Shown here: positions 26,815 to 34,637 of the stretch, one piece after another
Layout of the letters: every line of letters begins with the position of its first letter
Numbering within the stretch: position 1 is the stretch's first letter
Notes under the pieces: generated by a model
The model's input: only the letters and a program-made list of their open reading frames with translations
Databases searched by the model: none
Told to the model about the DNA's origin: nothing
Source: Mycobacterium barrassiae
GTDB lineage: Bacteria; Actinomycetota; Actinomycetes; Mycobacteriales; Mycobacteriaceae
Assembly: GCF_025822765.1 (NCBI RefSeq)
Contig: NZ_JACKUK010000025.1
Span: 1,084-65,083, forward strand
Reading direction: 5' to 3'
DNA: 64,000 bases
Program-made: the position numbers and the translations under genes

Positions 26815-27156
26815 GTGCCGCCATCATCGCGTGTCGTATCCATGGCCGCCATGCCCATAATGCCGTTTCGTGCGGGTGTGTCCGCGTTGTTGATCACTGC
26901 GGCAGCGGTGGGCGGCGGCGTGGTCGCGGCTCCCGTAGCCGGTGCGGTTCCTGGTGATCCGCTCGACGGGTGTGTCACGGCGCTGGCTCAGCAGCTCTGT
27001 GATGGGCCGATCCGCGAGGACGGGTCGTGGAAGCGATGCTTGTTTAGCAACGGGACGTTACTGGCTCCGGCGACCGCGAACTGCTTCATCGTCCCTGGCG
27101 CCGACCAGATCCCAATGTTCCCGATTGGGCAGCCGCCTTACCACATCACCGGATAG
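26815..27156 (+). CDS. Small secreted protein carried by the island
   Basis: 113 residues from GTG (ATGs at 26842 and 26851 are alternatives). A signal peptide (GVSALLITAAAVGGGVVAAPVAGAV region) is followed by a mature part with four Cys: CVTALAQQLCDGPIREDGSWKRCL and NCF. The CDGPIxxDGSW pattern recurs in small exported proteins of mycobacterial prophages. It should be exported and disulfide-bonded; it may be a lysogenic conversion gene. Function unknown. Confidence 0.6.
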   Translation: MPPSSRVVSMAAMPIMPFRAGVSALLITAAAVGGGVVAAPVAGAVPGDPLDGCVTALAQQLCDGPIREDGSWKRCLFSNGTLLAPATANCFIVPGADQIPMFPIGQPPYHITG

Positions 27157-27252
27157 GCGACGACTTTCAGTGTTCTGCTCACACCGCCGGGCGGAGTGGA
27201 CTCTGACGGCGTCTTGTCGCCCCATATCAGGTCGGGCCGTAGCGGAGCTGCG

Positions 27253-27888
27253 CTACGGGGCGTGGGTGAGGACGACGTTCAGAGCAGACCAGTCGGTGGC
27301 TGAATTGATCGCGCCGATGACGGTTGTCGACAGCGGGGAATCGCCAATGATCAACCCGGCCGCCACACCGCCTCGACTTCCGTTGAAGCGTTGTGCGCCA
27401 CCGGTGATTCCGGAGAAATCGTCACCCCTGGCACCCAAGCCCTGCACCACCAGACTCCCGGCGGGGACCGTCGCGGACTGCGTCGCTGACGAACTCGCCC
27501 CGTACGCAGATGCGGGGGTGCCAACCGACGCTATACCCAAGTACGAGACAGAACTCGCGCACGCGGAGTTAGTGGCGTTGCTCTTGCTGGCTATTACCGT
27601 CTTGGTGCCACCAGCAACACCGGCGAGGTGGTACAGCGCGAGCTGCCCCAGGCTGGAGTTGTTGTTGTGGAACACAGCGCCCAGCAGTGTCATGGCGACT
27701 CCGCCGTACGTGCAACCCGTTGAGGTGGCGGTCCCAGTGGTGCAGTGCCAGACAAATACATCCGCGCCTGCTGTAGCGGTGTGACTCCACGATTGGACGG
27801 ATCCCGTGCCGTTGCCTCCGTCCCCGACAGCGTCGAAGGGAACGGCCTGTGATCCGGCGAAGAATCCGCCCCTTGCAGTGAACATCAT
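27253..27888 (-). CDS. Phage tail-like beta-sandwich protein
   Basis: 211 residues from ATG at 27888, which overlaps the previous stop. Gly/Ser/Thr/Ala-rich beta pattern: AVGDGGNGTGSVQSWSHTA, ADVFVWHCTTGTA, GGVAMTLLG, LYHLAGVAGGTKTVIA, LVVQGLGARGDDF. This layout is seen at the ends of mycobacteriophage minor tail or adsorption proteins. Last gene of the leftward structural operon. It could let the island modify the particle's host contact; that is a guess. Confidence 0.45.
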   Translation of the reverse strand: MMFTARGGFFAGSQAVPFDAVGDGGNGTGSVQSWSHTATAGADVFVWHCTTGTATSTGCTYGGVAMTLLGAVFHNNNSSLGQLALYHLAGVAGGTKTVIASKSNATNSACASSVSYLGIASVGTPASAYGASSSATQSATVPAGSLVVQGLGARGDDFSGITGGAQRFNGSRGGVAAGLIIGDSPLSTTVIGAINSATDWSALNVVLTHAP

Positions 27889-28682
27889 GCGGCACCTCCC
27901 ACGGCACGTATCCCGGCGCGGATGTTCGCGCACTCGAACCCGTGCATGCTGCGGTCTTGCGAAAGACCCAGCGCCGCAGTGACATCAGCATGCGTTACTG
28001 GGCGGCCATTATCCATTTGGACCGCAAGCTGCGCGATGGCCGGCCAACACCGCAATACCAACGGTTTCACCTCACGGATGGGATCTGACGCGTACGCCCC
28101 GGCCGTCAACGCGTATCGCCGGAGCTCATCGAAGTCCGGCTGCCCCGCTAACACCTGGTGGATCTGCGCAGGCGTCGGCGAGGGCCCGAACCGTGCGATC
28201 GCCTCGGCTACCGGGCCCGCCGCGGCGACCAAGTGACGCCGAGCTTCCGTCACCGTGGTCAACGGCACCACCTTGCATTGACCGTTGAGCTGCCTGCCGT
28301 CACGGTGAACGATCGGGTCCCCGTGTTCGGGCCGGTACACCTCTGCAGCGTCCACCTCCCCTCCCAAGACCACTGCGACGGCAGCGTGGCCCGCCTCGTG
28401 CGCAGCTGATATCAAGCGCTCTGAAACCTCCGCCGTGCTATGGGGTTTGGCTTCGAGAACGGTGGCGGGTGGCGCCTGGTCGCTCAAGGTCATCGCGGCC
28501 TCGCGCAGCATGTCGCGCGAATCCAGCAGATACTCCCAGTGATCGAGGACATCGGCTGGAAGCGTCCGCCCGGCGTTGGCAAAGTCCGCGATGACGTCGA
28601 TCTCGATACTTGCCCGCTCGATAAGCGCGTCTAATTCCTTGACAGTGCCAGGCAGCTCGGCCGGCAACTCGAACAGGTCCAC
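27885..28682 (-). CDS. HEAGH metalloprotease (M41/FtsH-protease-like) in capsid operon
   Basis: 265 residues from GTG. A helical N-terminus (about 1-75, scaffold-like) precedes an M41-type peptidase segment: zinc motif AAHEAGHAAVAVVLGG at about residues 93-108, and the downstream helix VAAAGPVAEAIARFG that in FtsH carries AGRxAE. No ATPase domain is present. Lying directly behind the capsid-like gene, it takes the place where head-maturation proteases usually sit, although those are normally serine proteases. Processing of the head or scaffold is inferred. Confidence 0.6.
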   Translation of the reverse strand: MDLFELPAELPGTVKELDALIERASIEIDVIADFANAGRTLPADVLDHWEYLLDSRDMLREAAMTLSDQAPPATVLEAKPHSTAEVSERLISAAHEAGHAAVAVVLGGEVDAAEVYRPEHGDPIVHRDGRQLNGQCKVVPLTTVTEARRHLVAAAGPVAEAIARFGPSPTPAQIHQVLAGQPDFDELRRYALTAGAYASDPIREVKPLVLRCWPAIAQLAVQMDNGRPVTHADVTAALGLSQDRSMHGFECANIRAGIRAVGGAA

Positions 28683-28686
28683 GCGC

Positions 28687-28833
28687 TTACATCCTCTCCA
28701 CGACTGACGGATTCAACGGTTCAGCGGCGGGACCGGCACACAGCACAGACATCCCACCGCTGAACCAACCGGGGCCCGCAACACCCCGATAACCACCTTC
28801 GACTTCGACCCAGACGCCGGCGCTGTACAGCAT
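28687..28833 (-). CDS. Small ORF (48 aa) between capsid-like and protease genes
   Basis: The ATG at 28833 overlaps the capsid-like stop (TGATG). The frame runs to TAA at 28687-28689, five bases before the protease GTG. It encodes a Gly-rich peptide (LYSAGVWVEVEGGYRGVAGP, then WFSGGMSVLCAGPAAEPL). The beta-rich look and tight coupling on both sides suggest a real small structural or decoration protein. No family recognised. Confidence 0.6.
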   Translation of the reverse strand: MLYSAGVWVEVEGGYRGVAGPGWFSGGMSVLCAGPAAEPLNPSVVERM

Positions 28834-29633
28834 CACGGGCCCTCATCAGGTGGTACAACCTCGGCGGCGCCGATCAGCGCTTCGTATCCGATCACCAGCG
28901 ACCGCTCCGCGATCACGTGAAACCGGTTGTGCTCCAGCTTCTCCGCCGGATGCAGGTGAACTTCGCCGCGCCAGCCAAACGGCTGCGACGTCGCCACTAA
29001 CGTGTCACCCAGCGTTTCGGGATACCCACCCCCGAAAACCCAAGTGTGACCAGATGGCGTCTTGAAACCCGCGCCCGTACGCACCAGCAGATTCGCCTGC
29101 GCTGCAACAGACATCCACGAGGGACGTCCATGAATGAATCCGAGGGTGTTCGTCGCCGCCAGCATCTCATCCAGTGCACCGACCGCAGCGACAAGGTCGA
29201 CCACCTCGGTTGGCGTGTCAACATCATCAAGCAGCCGGGCCGCGAACTCCGCCTCCACCGCGACAGGCTCACGCAAACGGTGGATCTGGGCCGCACGGGT
29301 ACGAATCTCATCCCTCGACGGCGCCGTGAGGTCACATTCGTCGGCCGCCCACGTCGTGATCGCCGCGAACACCGGCAATGCGGCCGGACGGTCAGCAGCC
29401 CGCTTCACGTCCGCCTCGGGGACCAGGTCCTCCTCCGAGACGTTCCAGGCAGCCGCCCACACACCAAAGCTGCCGTCCACGCCGTAGTTCCAGGGTTTGA
29501 TTTCGACACCGTCCGGCAACCACCGCTCGGCGTCGCCAGCCGTCGGCTGCCACTGCGTCACCGCGAACAACCCGGCAGCCGACGGATTCACCAGCGGCGC
29601 GTCAAACGGCACCGGCGCCAACACACTCGTCAT
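28833..29633 (-). CDS. Major capsid-like protein
   Basis: 266 residues with GAGAGGATG before the ATG. The body (VFAAITTWAADECDL, FAARLLDDV, GFIHGRPSWMSVAAQANLL) and the C-terminal segment (TWVFGGGY, DTLVATSQPFGWRGEV, ERSLVIGYEALIGA) match the shape of capsid proteins in actinobacterial phages and encapsulin-like phage heads (A-domain and spine). It sits where phiRv1/phiRv2 keep their capsid genes, downstream of the small terminase. The HK97 fold is assumed, not shown. A smaller head for a 16-kb genome is plausible. Confidence 0.55.
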   Translation of the reverse strand: MTSVLAPVPFDAPLVNPSAAGLFAVTQWQPTAGDAERWLPDGVEIKPWNYGVDGSFGVWAAAWNVSEEDLVPEADVKRAADRPAALPVFAAITTWAADECDLTAPSRDEIRTRAAQIHRLREPVAVEAEFAARLLDDVDTPTEVVDLVAAVGALDEMLAATNTLGFIHGRPSWMSVAAQANLLVRTGAGFKTPSGHTWVFGGGYPETLGDTLVATSQPFGWRGEVHLHPAEKLEHNRFHVIAERSLVIGYEALIGAAEVVPPDEGP

Positions 29634-29711
29634 ATCGAAACATCCTCTCTCACCACAGGATTAGCCAGACCGGACAAACCCCCGCAGCCGAATCCCGCGC
29701 AAGCCGATTGC

Positions 29712-30545
29712 TCACAGCCGCAGCCTCCGCATATCGGCAGCCACGCGCAGCCGCTCCCGGTCCTGCGCCACCGACTCCGCCAGCACCCGTCCCGCTAACG
29801 CCTGCTGACGCCGATTCCGCAGCTCCGGCAGCCGGTTTCGCAACATCGCGACCCTTTGATCGAAACCGACGGGGATTTGACTCGACAACGCCTCGGAGAG
29901 AGCCACATCAAGCTCAGACACCCGCCCCGCCGGTTGCGCCGCCACCACCACCGCTAAATCCGCGCTCAACGGCTCCACCACCGCCACAAGGCGATCCACC
30001 CACGCGCCGGAATACAAGTCCGCCTCGTCGACCTCCGGAATCGCCGCATGGCCCGGATCGGCCACCACCGCAGACAACCGGTCACGCGCACCGTCCGGTA
30101 ACACCGACAGTGGCTGCTTCGCGATCAGCTCCACCAAAGCGGCCCGAAGATCCCGCACCGACCGCGCGACCTCACGGACGTCACGCAGCGGCTCCAACTC
30201 CAGAGGTGCCGCACCCTCAGCGAACAATCTGCCCACCCCGCGCCGGTCCGCCAACCGCACACCGTCCGCCAACAAGCCCTGGATCTCAACCGCCAACGGC
30301 CGAAGCTGCCCCGAAACCTCCTGACGCAGATCGAAGTCCGTGAAGTGAACTAGCCACCCCTGGCCCCGCTGCTCCCGCGCCGCAGCCTGGTCGAAATCCA
30401 CCCGCCTCGGCACCGACCGCACCGACGAACCCCGCCCACGACGACTCGACGCCGACGACAACGGCGCATCCGACGTCAACAACGAACGACGCCGCACCAC
30501 CCGCTCAGAATCGACCGGCGACGCGACATCCCACCCGCCACTCAC
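29712..30545 (-). CDS. Helical protein upstream of capsid gene (scaffold-like, hypothetical)
   Basis: 277 residues from the GTG that overlaps the previous stop (GTGA). A disordered basic N-terminus (about 1-55) is followed by long amphipathic helices rich in Leu/Arg/Glu (RLADRRGVGRLFAEG, RSVRDLRAALVELIA, MLRNRLPELRNRRQQALAG). Position between terminase-side genes and capsid and the helical composition suggest a scaffold or head-morphogenesis role. No family recognised. Confidence 0.55.
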   Translation of the reverse strand: MSGGWDVASPVDSERVVRRRSLLTSDAPLSSASSRRGRGSSVRSVPRRVDFDQAAAREQRGQGWLVHFTDFDLRQEVSGQLRPLAVEIQGLLADGVRLADRRGVGRLFAEGAAPLELEPLRDVREVARSVRDLRAALVELIAKQPLSVLPDGARDRLSAVVADPGHAAIPEVDEADLYSGAWVDRLVAVVEPLSADLAVVVAAQPAGRVSELDVALSEALSSQIPVGFDQRVAMLRNRLPELRNRRQQALAGRVLAESVAQDRERLRVAADMRRLRL

Positions 30546-30769
30546 CGCACCAGCCCCAAAAGCTGCGCACACAGCGCATCAACACCCGCAGGAGACAAAC
30601 GGGCAGCCTCAGCAGCAATCACCCGCCGCACACGCCAATACGCAATCCCCGCCACACAATCACGCACCCGCTCGTCATCCTCACCCACACCCCGAGCACG
30701 CCACGAACCGTACTCAGCACGCCACGACGTAGCCGTCCGCGAACCCGGATCAACACTCACCATCACCAT
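30542..30769 (-). CDS. Small hypothetical protein, first gene of the capsid operon
   Basis: 75 residues from ATG at 30769 (start choice uncertain among clustered ATG/GTG codons). Charged helical protein (YGSWRARGVGEDDERVRDC, VRRVIAAEAARLSPAGVDAL). Coupled to the next gene by GTGA overlap. Function unknown. Confidence 0.5.
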   Translation of the reverse strand: MVMVSVDPGSRTATSWRAEYGSWRARGVGEDDERVRDCVAGIAYWRVRRVIAAEAARLSPAGVDALCAQLLGLVR

Positions 30770-30982
30770 GGCGCAGACCGTACGCACGTACCGTGCACAC
30801 ACCCCTCCACGTCAACCAACAACGCAACTGAAATGCGAAAATCACGAAAAAAATCGCAGAAATTTGTTCGACCGCTCCGCTGCGCTCAGCGGGCACCCCC
30901 CTCAGGTAAACCTCCCCGGCATTTCTGACGGCGACACCCAGGGTGTCGCCGGGGTGGACATCCCTACCGCTGAAGGGACGTC
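30770..30982 (-). promoter_or_regulatory. Promoter/terminator region ahead of capsid operon
   Basis: 213 bp without a gene. Nearest the upstream gene is a strong hairpin CGGCGACACC-CAG-GGTGTCGCCG (30929-30951). Then comes an AT-rich stretch (ATCACGAAAAAAATCGCAGA at 30841-30860) that is unusual in this GC-rich element and suits a late promoter for the leftward capsid genes. Read leftward it contains CGTGATTTTCG, close to the iteron motif at 32166-32377. Confidence 0.5.
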
Positions 30983-31207
30983 CTACTCGGTGTCGCGCGC
31001 TTCTCGCTCGATCACCTGCTCACGCAATGCCACTAGCTCTTCAGCTGACACCTGCCCGGACGCGAGCACCTGCCGCGCGATCGACATCGCCAGCGGCCAT
31101 AACGGATCATCCCGACCCGTCAGGTTTAAGAGTCGTTGCCGGTATTCAGCGAACTTCCGTGTGAACGCCTCTGCCTCAGCGACTAGGGAATCCGGGTCAT
31201 CGTTCAC
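30983..31207 (-). CDS. Small hypothetical protein, paralogue of next upstream gene
   Basis: 74 residues from the GTG that overlaps the upstream gene. The core DDPLWPLAMSIARQVLASGQVSAEEL matches GDPVWPVQVSIVRDVLAVGGAVSADEL of its neighbour, so the two arose by tandem duplication. All helical, acidic. No known family. Confidence 0.55.
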   Translation of the reverse strand: MNDDPDSLVAEAEAFTRKFAEYRQRLLNLTGRDDPLWPLAMSIARQVLASGQVSAEELVALREQVIEREARDTE

Positions 31208-31607
31208 CGTCGTCCTCCTCGCCGGCATCCAACGCAAGCGCCTGCTCAATCCACGAACGACCCGTGGAGCTCGGCTCTTCACGAGACCGCTCAACCGCGG
31301 CCCACTCCGCGAGTTCATCAGCGGAGACAGCACCGCCCACTGCCAGGACATCACGGACGATGCTGACCTGCACCGGCCATACCGGATCACCCGGGCCGAT
31401 GACGGTGCCGACCGCCTCCCGGCACGCTTGCACCGCCGCAGCCTCGAGCTGCTCAGGATCAAGCTGCCCTGACGTGATGTCCTGCGCTACCGACATCGCG
31501 CTCGCAACCGCGGATCGCCTCGCGGCCGCCCGCCTATCGTGCCTGTTCAATTCGGTTCCTTTACTTCTCATTCCATCAACTCCTGACCTATCTACGCGTA
31601 GGTTCAC
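31197..31607 (-). CDS. Hypothetical protein downstream of small terminase (tandem paralogue)
   Basis: 136 residues from GTG at 31607, chosen because it overlaps the terminase stop (GTGA); an internal ATG at 31571 is the alternative. A basic N-terminus (ELNRHDRRAAARR) is followed by a helical domain shared with the next gene. Possibly a terminase- or head-associated accessory protein, by position only. Confidence 0.55.
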   Translation of the reverse strand: MNLRVDRSGVDGMRSKGTELNRHDRRAAARRSAVASAMSVAQDITSGQLDPEQLEAAAVQACREAVGTVIGPGDPVWPVQVSIVRDVLAVGGAVSADELAEWAAVERSREEPSSTGRSWIEQALALDAGEEDDGER

Positions 31608-32059
31608 TGCTCGATTTCGGGTATCTCCACCACCTCCGCATCCAGGACCGCCATCAGCTCACGTTCAGCGTCAGCAAGGATTTCCGCCGGGGATCGGAAG
31701 TGCGTCACCTGGACCTCAACCTGCTTCGGCGCATGCAAACCATCGAGGTTGGCCAGCTCGCGTGTGGTCAGCCGGATCTCACGGCTTGTCGCTGTAATCG
31801 CCTGCACGTCACCGCGTTGCGTCGCAAGCGCCAACTCCTCGTGTAACCGCTGCTGAGTGAGACGCAGCCCCTCAGCCAGTGAGCGACGTGCGAATTCCGG
31901 AGTCTCACGTATCCGGTCGTAATGGCGTGTCACAGCGATATGAGCCGCCTGTCGACTCCTATACGCCAGATGGTCCGCGATCGCTTGCCAGCTGTACCCA
32001 CGGGCCCGAAGGCCGGCAGCCTGTTCGGCGCGAGCCCGCGCTTCCCTCAACGACGTCAC
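31604..32059 (-). CDS. Small terminase subunit-like protein
   Basis: 151 residues from GTG. The N-terminal HTH (AAGLRARGYSWQAIADHLAYRSRQAAHIAV) is typical of actinophage TerS DNA-recognition domains. Long oligomerisation helices follow (SLAEGLRLTQQRLHEELALATQRGD), then a C-terminal Pro/Glu tail. TerS selects the DNA to be packaged and hands it to the large subunit, which this element lacks. It could redirect a helper's TerL to island DNA, with the recognition site probably in the adjacent repeats. Confidence 0.7.
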   Translation of the reverse strand: MTSLREARARAEQAAGLRARGYSWQAIADHLAYRSRQAAHIAVTRHYDRIRETPEFARRSLAEGLRLTQQRLHEELALATQRGDVQAITATSREIRLTTRELANLDGLHAPKQVEVQVTHFRSPAEILADAERELMAVLDAEVVEIPEIEQ

Positions 32060-32135
32060 GTCAACAACCTGTCAACACCGCGTGCAATCGACCGGGTGCC
32101 CGCGCGCCCGCGTCGTGGAATGGTGCTATCCCGTT

Positions 32136-32161
32136 CACCCGCCCTTTAAAGGGGCGGGGTG
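32136..32161. repeat. Near-palindrome CACCCGCCC-TTTAAA-GGGGCGGGGTG
   Basis: 26 bp with a TTTAAA centre flanked by GC-rich arms that match except for one extra G. It lies between the terminase gene and the iteron array. It could be a packaging (pac/cos) site, a terminator for the helicase transcript or part of the origin. Confidence 0.5.
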
Positions 32162-32165
32162 AAAC

Positions 32166-32377
32166 GTGATTGGTGGACGTGTGATTGGCGTGATTGCTTT
32201 CGTGATTGCCTGGCCTGCGGCGGTCTTGCGCGCGTGATTGCTTGTGACCGTATGTGATTGGCTTGTCGTGGGAAAAGTGCGTGATTGCCCCTGGCCTGCG
32301 GTTATCGGTCAAATCGTGATTGGGCGTGATTGCTCTTGGCGGCTGGCGCGTAGGGGTTATTCCGGCTCCCGTGATTG
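32166..32377. repeat. Iteron array: ten direct GTGATTG repeats (putative origin)
   Basis: Exact GTGATTG occurs at 32166, 32181, 32190, 32202, 32234, 32254, 32281, 32316, 32326 and 32371, all in the same orientation. A longer unit containing CTGGCCTGCGG follows copies 4 and 7 (32210-32220 and 32291-32301). The last copy lies inside the 3' end of the RepA-like helicase gene. Directly repeated short boxes beside a replication gene are typical of iteron origins; binding by TerS as a packaging site is the alternative. Confidence 0.8.
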
Positions 32378-33427
32378 CTTCTCAGCGAGGAACCATGCTG
32401 CTGGAGTGCGGTTGTCTCCGCCGCCGCGGCCGCCTTCGACGCGTACCAACCTGGCGTTGCTGTCGAGCTTGCGGCGGGCCTTCTCGATGTCAGCGCGTGA
32501 CGGGTTGGACTTGTCGGTGATCGCCTGTGCGAGGCCGCGTGCGGTTAACCCGTCTGCTCCGGATGCGCGTACTAGCTCGATCGGATCGACGGCGTGCTCG
32601 ACCGTCAGTACACCGGCGGCCGGGTCGTGAAGGAGCCGCCATGGACCCACCTCGTCGGCAGGCTGTTTGAGGTGGGTGAATCTGATGATGGGGTCGCCGG
32701 GGTTGCCGTTGAGGAGAATGACCGACCCGCAGCCGGAGGTGAGCCATGTCGAGCCGTAGACGTCGTCGATGGACAGATGTGCGTCCTTCTGCTTGTGGTC
32801 GCGCTTCTTGGTGTGGTGGAGATCGATAAGTTGGCGGCCGGATGCGAGAAGGTGTTGTCTGGCGCGGTTGTATGCCGCGCCGACTTCGTCGTTGGATAGG
32901 CCGAGGGCTGCGTCCTTGACGGAGTCGACGATCACGATGTCGGCGTCGAGATCGTGTGCCATGGCGGCGAGCATGTCGGGGCGGGCAGCGAGGTCGGTGG
33001 GCGGCGGCCCAGGTCGGATGAAGAGTTTGTCGTCGAGTGCGGCTCGGTCGTTCTCTGTGAATTGGCGGCCAAGGGATCGGGCGATCTGGCGCGGTCGGTC
33101 CATTGCGAGGTAAAGGACACGGTCGGCGGCGACCTGTACCGGTTGGCTGAGAACTTCAGCGTCGCCGCGGCCTAGGAGGGCGCGGACTAGCTGACCGACC
33201 AAGGTGGTTTTCCCGACGCCCTGGGGGCCGGCGATCATCAGGGATTCACCTTCGGCCCAGAGAACTTCGTTGCCTTGACCCCAGATGGCTGGGATGTGGT
33301 CGGGTTCGTCGAGGATGAACGCGCCTCCGCCGACGATTCCCCACTGATCTCTTGGGCTCGGCTCGATGACGTTAGGAGGATCGTGGACGGCTGGCGCGGC
33401 GTCGAAGTTGAGGTCGTGAATTGTCAT
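32357..33427 (-). CDS. RepA-like AAA/RecA-fold helicase
   Basis: 356 residues from ATG at 33427, chosen for GAGGGA eight bases upstream; an upstream start would overlap DUF2742. Walker A is GPQGVGKTT (about residue 66), Walker B is DADIVIVDSVKD, and LIDLHHTKK matches the sensor strand of RSF1010 RepA/AAA_25-type ring helicases. The C-terminal part looks like a winged helix (LTARGLAQAITDKSNPSRAD). It should unwind the island origin. The iteron array begins inside its 3' end. Confidence 0.8.
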   Translation of the reverse strand: MTIHDLNFDAAPAVHDPPNVIEPSPRDQWGIVGGGAFILDEPDHIPAIWGQGNEVLWAEGESLMIAGPQGVGKTTLVGQLVRALLGRGDAEVLSQPVQVAADRVLYLAMDRPRQIARSLGRQFTENDRAALDDKLFIRPGPPPTDLAARPDMLAAMAHDLDADIVIVDSVKDAALGLSNDEVGAAYNRARQHLLASGRQLIDLHHTKKRDHKQKDAHLSIDDVYGSTWLTSGCGSVILLNGNPGDPIIRFTHLKQPADEVGPWRLLHDPAAGVLTVEHAVDPIELVRASGADGLTARGLAQAITDKSNPSRADIEKARRKLDSNARLVRVEGGRGGGDNRTPAAWFLAEKQSREPE

Positions 33428-33474
33428 CGGATCCCTCGTGTAGCGGGGTTGGTGAGAGATGGCTTGCTGGGGCG

Positions 33475-33825
33475 TCAGTTGCTTGGAGCTCGGACCGCCC
33501 ACGGCCGTGATGCGCGGAAGTGGGCTCGGTGTTGAACGTCGCGGCTGACTGCCCGCCAGTCGGGGGCGGCCGCGACAGCTCGGCTCGCGTCAGCGCGCGC
33601 GGCCTGCGCGGTCTCGATGCGCAGCGCGTGGTGTTGGGCGCCGTCGAGAATCGCAGCCCACCGGCGTGGGTCGTCGTGGGCTAGTGAGCACCAGGCGGGG
33701 GTGCCGAGCATCGGCCAGTCGTTGACTTGTTTGAGGACTGCGTCGACGAATTCGTGCACCGACCACCAGCTGACTTGCTGGGCGCCCGGATTGTCCGGTG
33801 CTGACGGCGGCAGTCCGGTAGTCAT
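33475..33825 (-). CDS. DUF2742 protein (phiRv1/phiRv2 hallmark)
   Basis: 116 residues. The conserved pattern VSWWSVHEFVDAVLKQVNDW, WPMLGTPAWCSLAHDDPRRW and ALRIETAQAARADASRAV defines DUF2742, found in the M. tuberculosis prophage-like elements phiRv1 and phiRv2 beside their helicase/primase. Function unknown, probably replication-linked. Its start overlaps the stop of the excisionase-like gene (ATGA). Confidence 0.85.
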   Translation of the reverse strand: MTTGLPPSAPDNPGAQQVSWWSVHEFVDAVLKQVNDWPMLGTPAWCSLAHDDPRRWAAILDGAQHHALRIETAQAARADASRAVAAAPDWRAVSRDVQHRAHFRASRPWAVRAPSN

Positions 33826-34160
33826 TCGCGGTGGCTCACGTCGCCGATGTGATCGTTAGCCGGCGCAGGACTATCTGGCGGGGCTAGGCCTTGCCCAGAA
33901 AGAGGGATCTGCAGTTCCTTGGACGCGGCCTCGTCGCGTTGACGATTGGCGCGCGCGCCGCTGGGGACATACGGGATCAGCATGGCGTCGATGTCGCTCG
34001 CCTTGATCCGGACGGGCGCGTTCCTTGATCGGCCTACCTTGACGGCGGGAAGCTTCCCTTGCCGTAGCCAATCGCGGATCGTCCACGCCGAGACGCCGCA
34101 CTGGTCCGCGGCCTCAGCAACGGTAAATAGGTATTTCGGTGCAGTTGGGGTGCTCCGCAT
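33822..34160 (-). CDS. Excisionase-like HTH protein at head of leftward operon
   Basis: 112 residues. HTH_17 domain at about 10-60 (LFTVAEAADQCGVSAWTIRDW, LPAVKVGRSRNAPVRIKASDID), then a Pro-rich tail. In phiRv1/phiRv2 the equivalent gene is annotated as a possible excisionase. Being first in the operon with helicase and terminase, it could equally be the operon's activator. Confidence 0.75.
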   Translation of the reverse strand: MRSTPTAPKYLFTVAEAADQCGVSAWTIRDWLRQGKLPAVKVGRSRNAPVRIKASDIDAMLIPYVPSGARANRQRDEAASKELQIPLSGQGLAPPDSPAPANDHIGDVSHRE

Positions 34161-34402
34161 TCTCGTGGTCCTTTCACGTCGATTGGTGGAGTGTGAGGGT
34201 GCGGGGTGCAGCGGCTACCGGCTTTGATGTCACCGGGGCCGGGTCGAGCCGTCCTGACACGCCATCTGCCCTGATCAGCGCGACGGCCCAGTGCAGGCGG
34301 CAACGATTGAGGGGGCCGCTACCTGGGTATGTTTTTCGACACACGAAAGGGCGCCTTGGGGGTTGCGGCAGGAGAACGGGATGGAACCATTACGGTTGCA
34401 GA
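34161..34402. promoter_or_regulatory. Divergent promoter region between leftward operon and TA-like pair
   Basis: 242 bp without a credible gene. It must contain the promoter of the excisionase-helicase operon (AAAGGA ribosome site at its left edge) and that of the rightward pair. No strong palindrome or clear -10/-35 pair could be assigned. Confidence 0.45.
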
Positions 34403-34627
34403 ATGGCGGGGTGGAGCAGCGATATCGACTGCTATCCGGCCGTCAAGCAGTTCTTACGGGCCCTAGAAAAGGCTGGTTGGGAGCTGGAGAAGCGGGTGGG
34501 CGAATACGCATATGTAATCTGCAACTGCGCCGAGGAACATCGCGGCCGGGTTATATTGAACCCATGTTTGCCGGATGTGCTGGAGAAGTACATCCGCGTA
34601 ATACGAAACACGACGTGTTTTCAGTGA
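34403..34627 (+). CDS. HicA-like small protein (possible toxin)
   Basis: 74 residues from ATG at 34403. The start YPAVKQFLRALEKAGWELEKR resembles the helix and first strand of HicA-type mRNA interferases. The later CNCAEEHRGRVILNP replaces the usual catalytic His loop with a CxC...H cluster, as in actinobacterial HicA-like relatives. The next gene starts 10 bp downstream. A toxin-antitoxin role is tentative. Confidence 0.45.
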   Translation: MAGWSSDIDCYPAVKQFLRALEKAGWELEKRVGEYAYVICNCAEEHRGRVILNPCLPDVLEKYIRVIRNTTCFQ

Positions 34628-34637
34628 GGTGAATGAC

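Noticed and set aside
26942-27784. Plus-strand 280-codon frame opposite the tail-like gene
   Set aside because: No motif; overlaps both the secreted protein gene and the minus-strand structural gene.
32166-32377. Possible CRISPR array at the GTGATTG repeats
   Set aside because: Repeats are only 7 bp with irregular spacing (9 to 45 bp) and there are no cas genes; an iteron array fits better.
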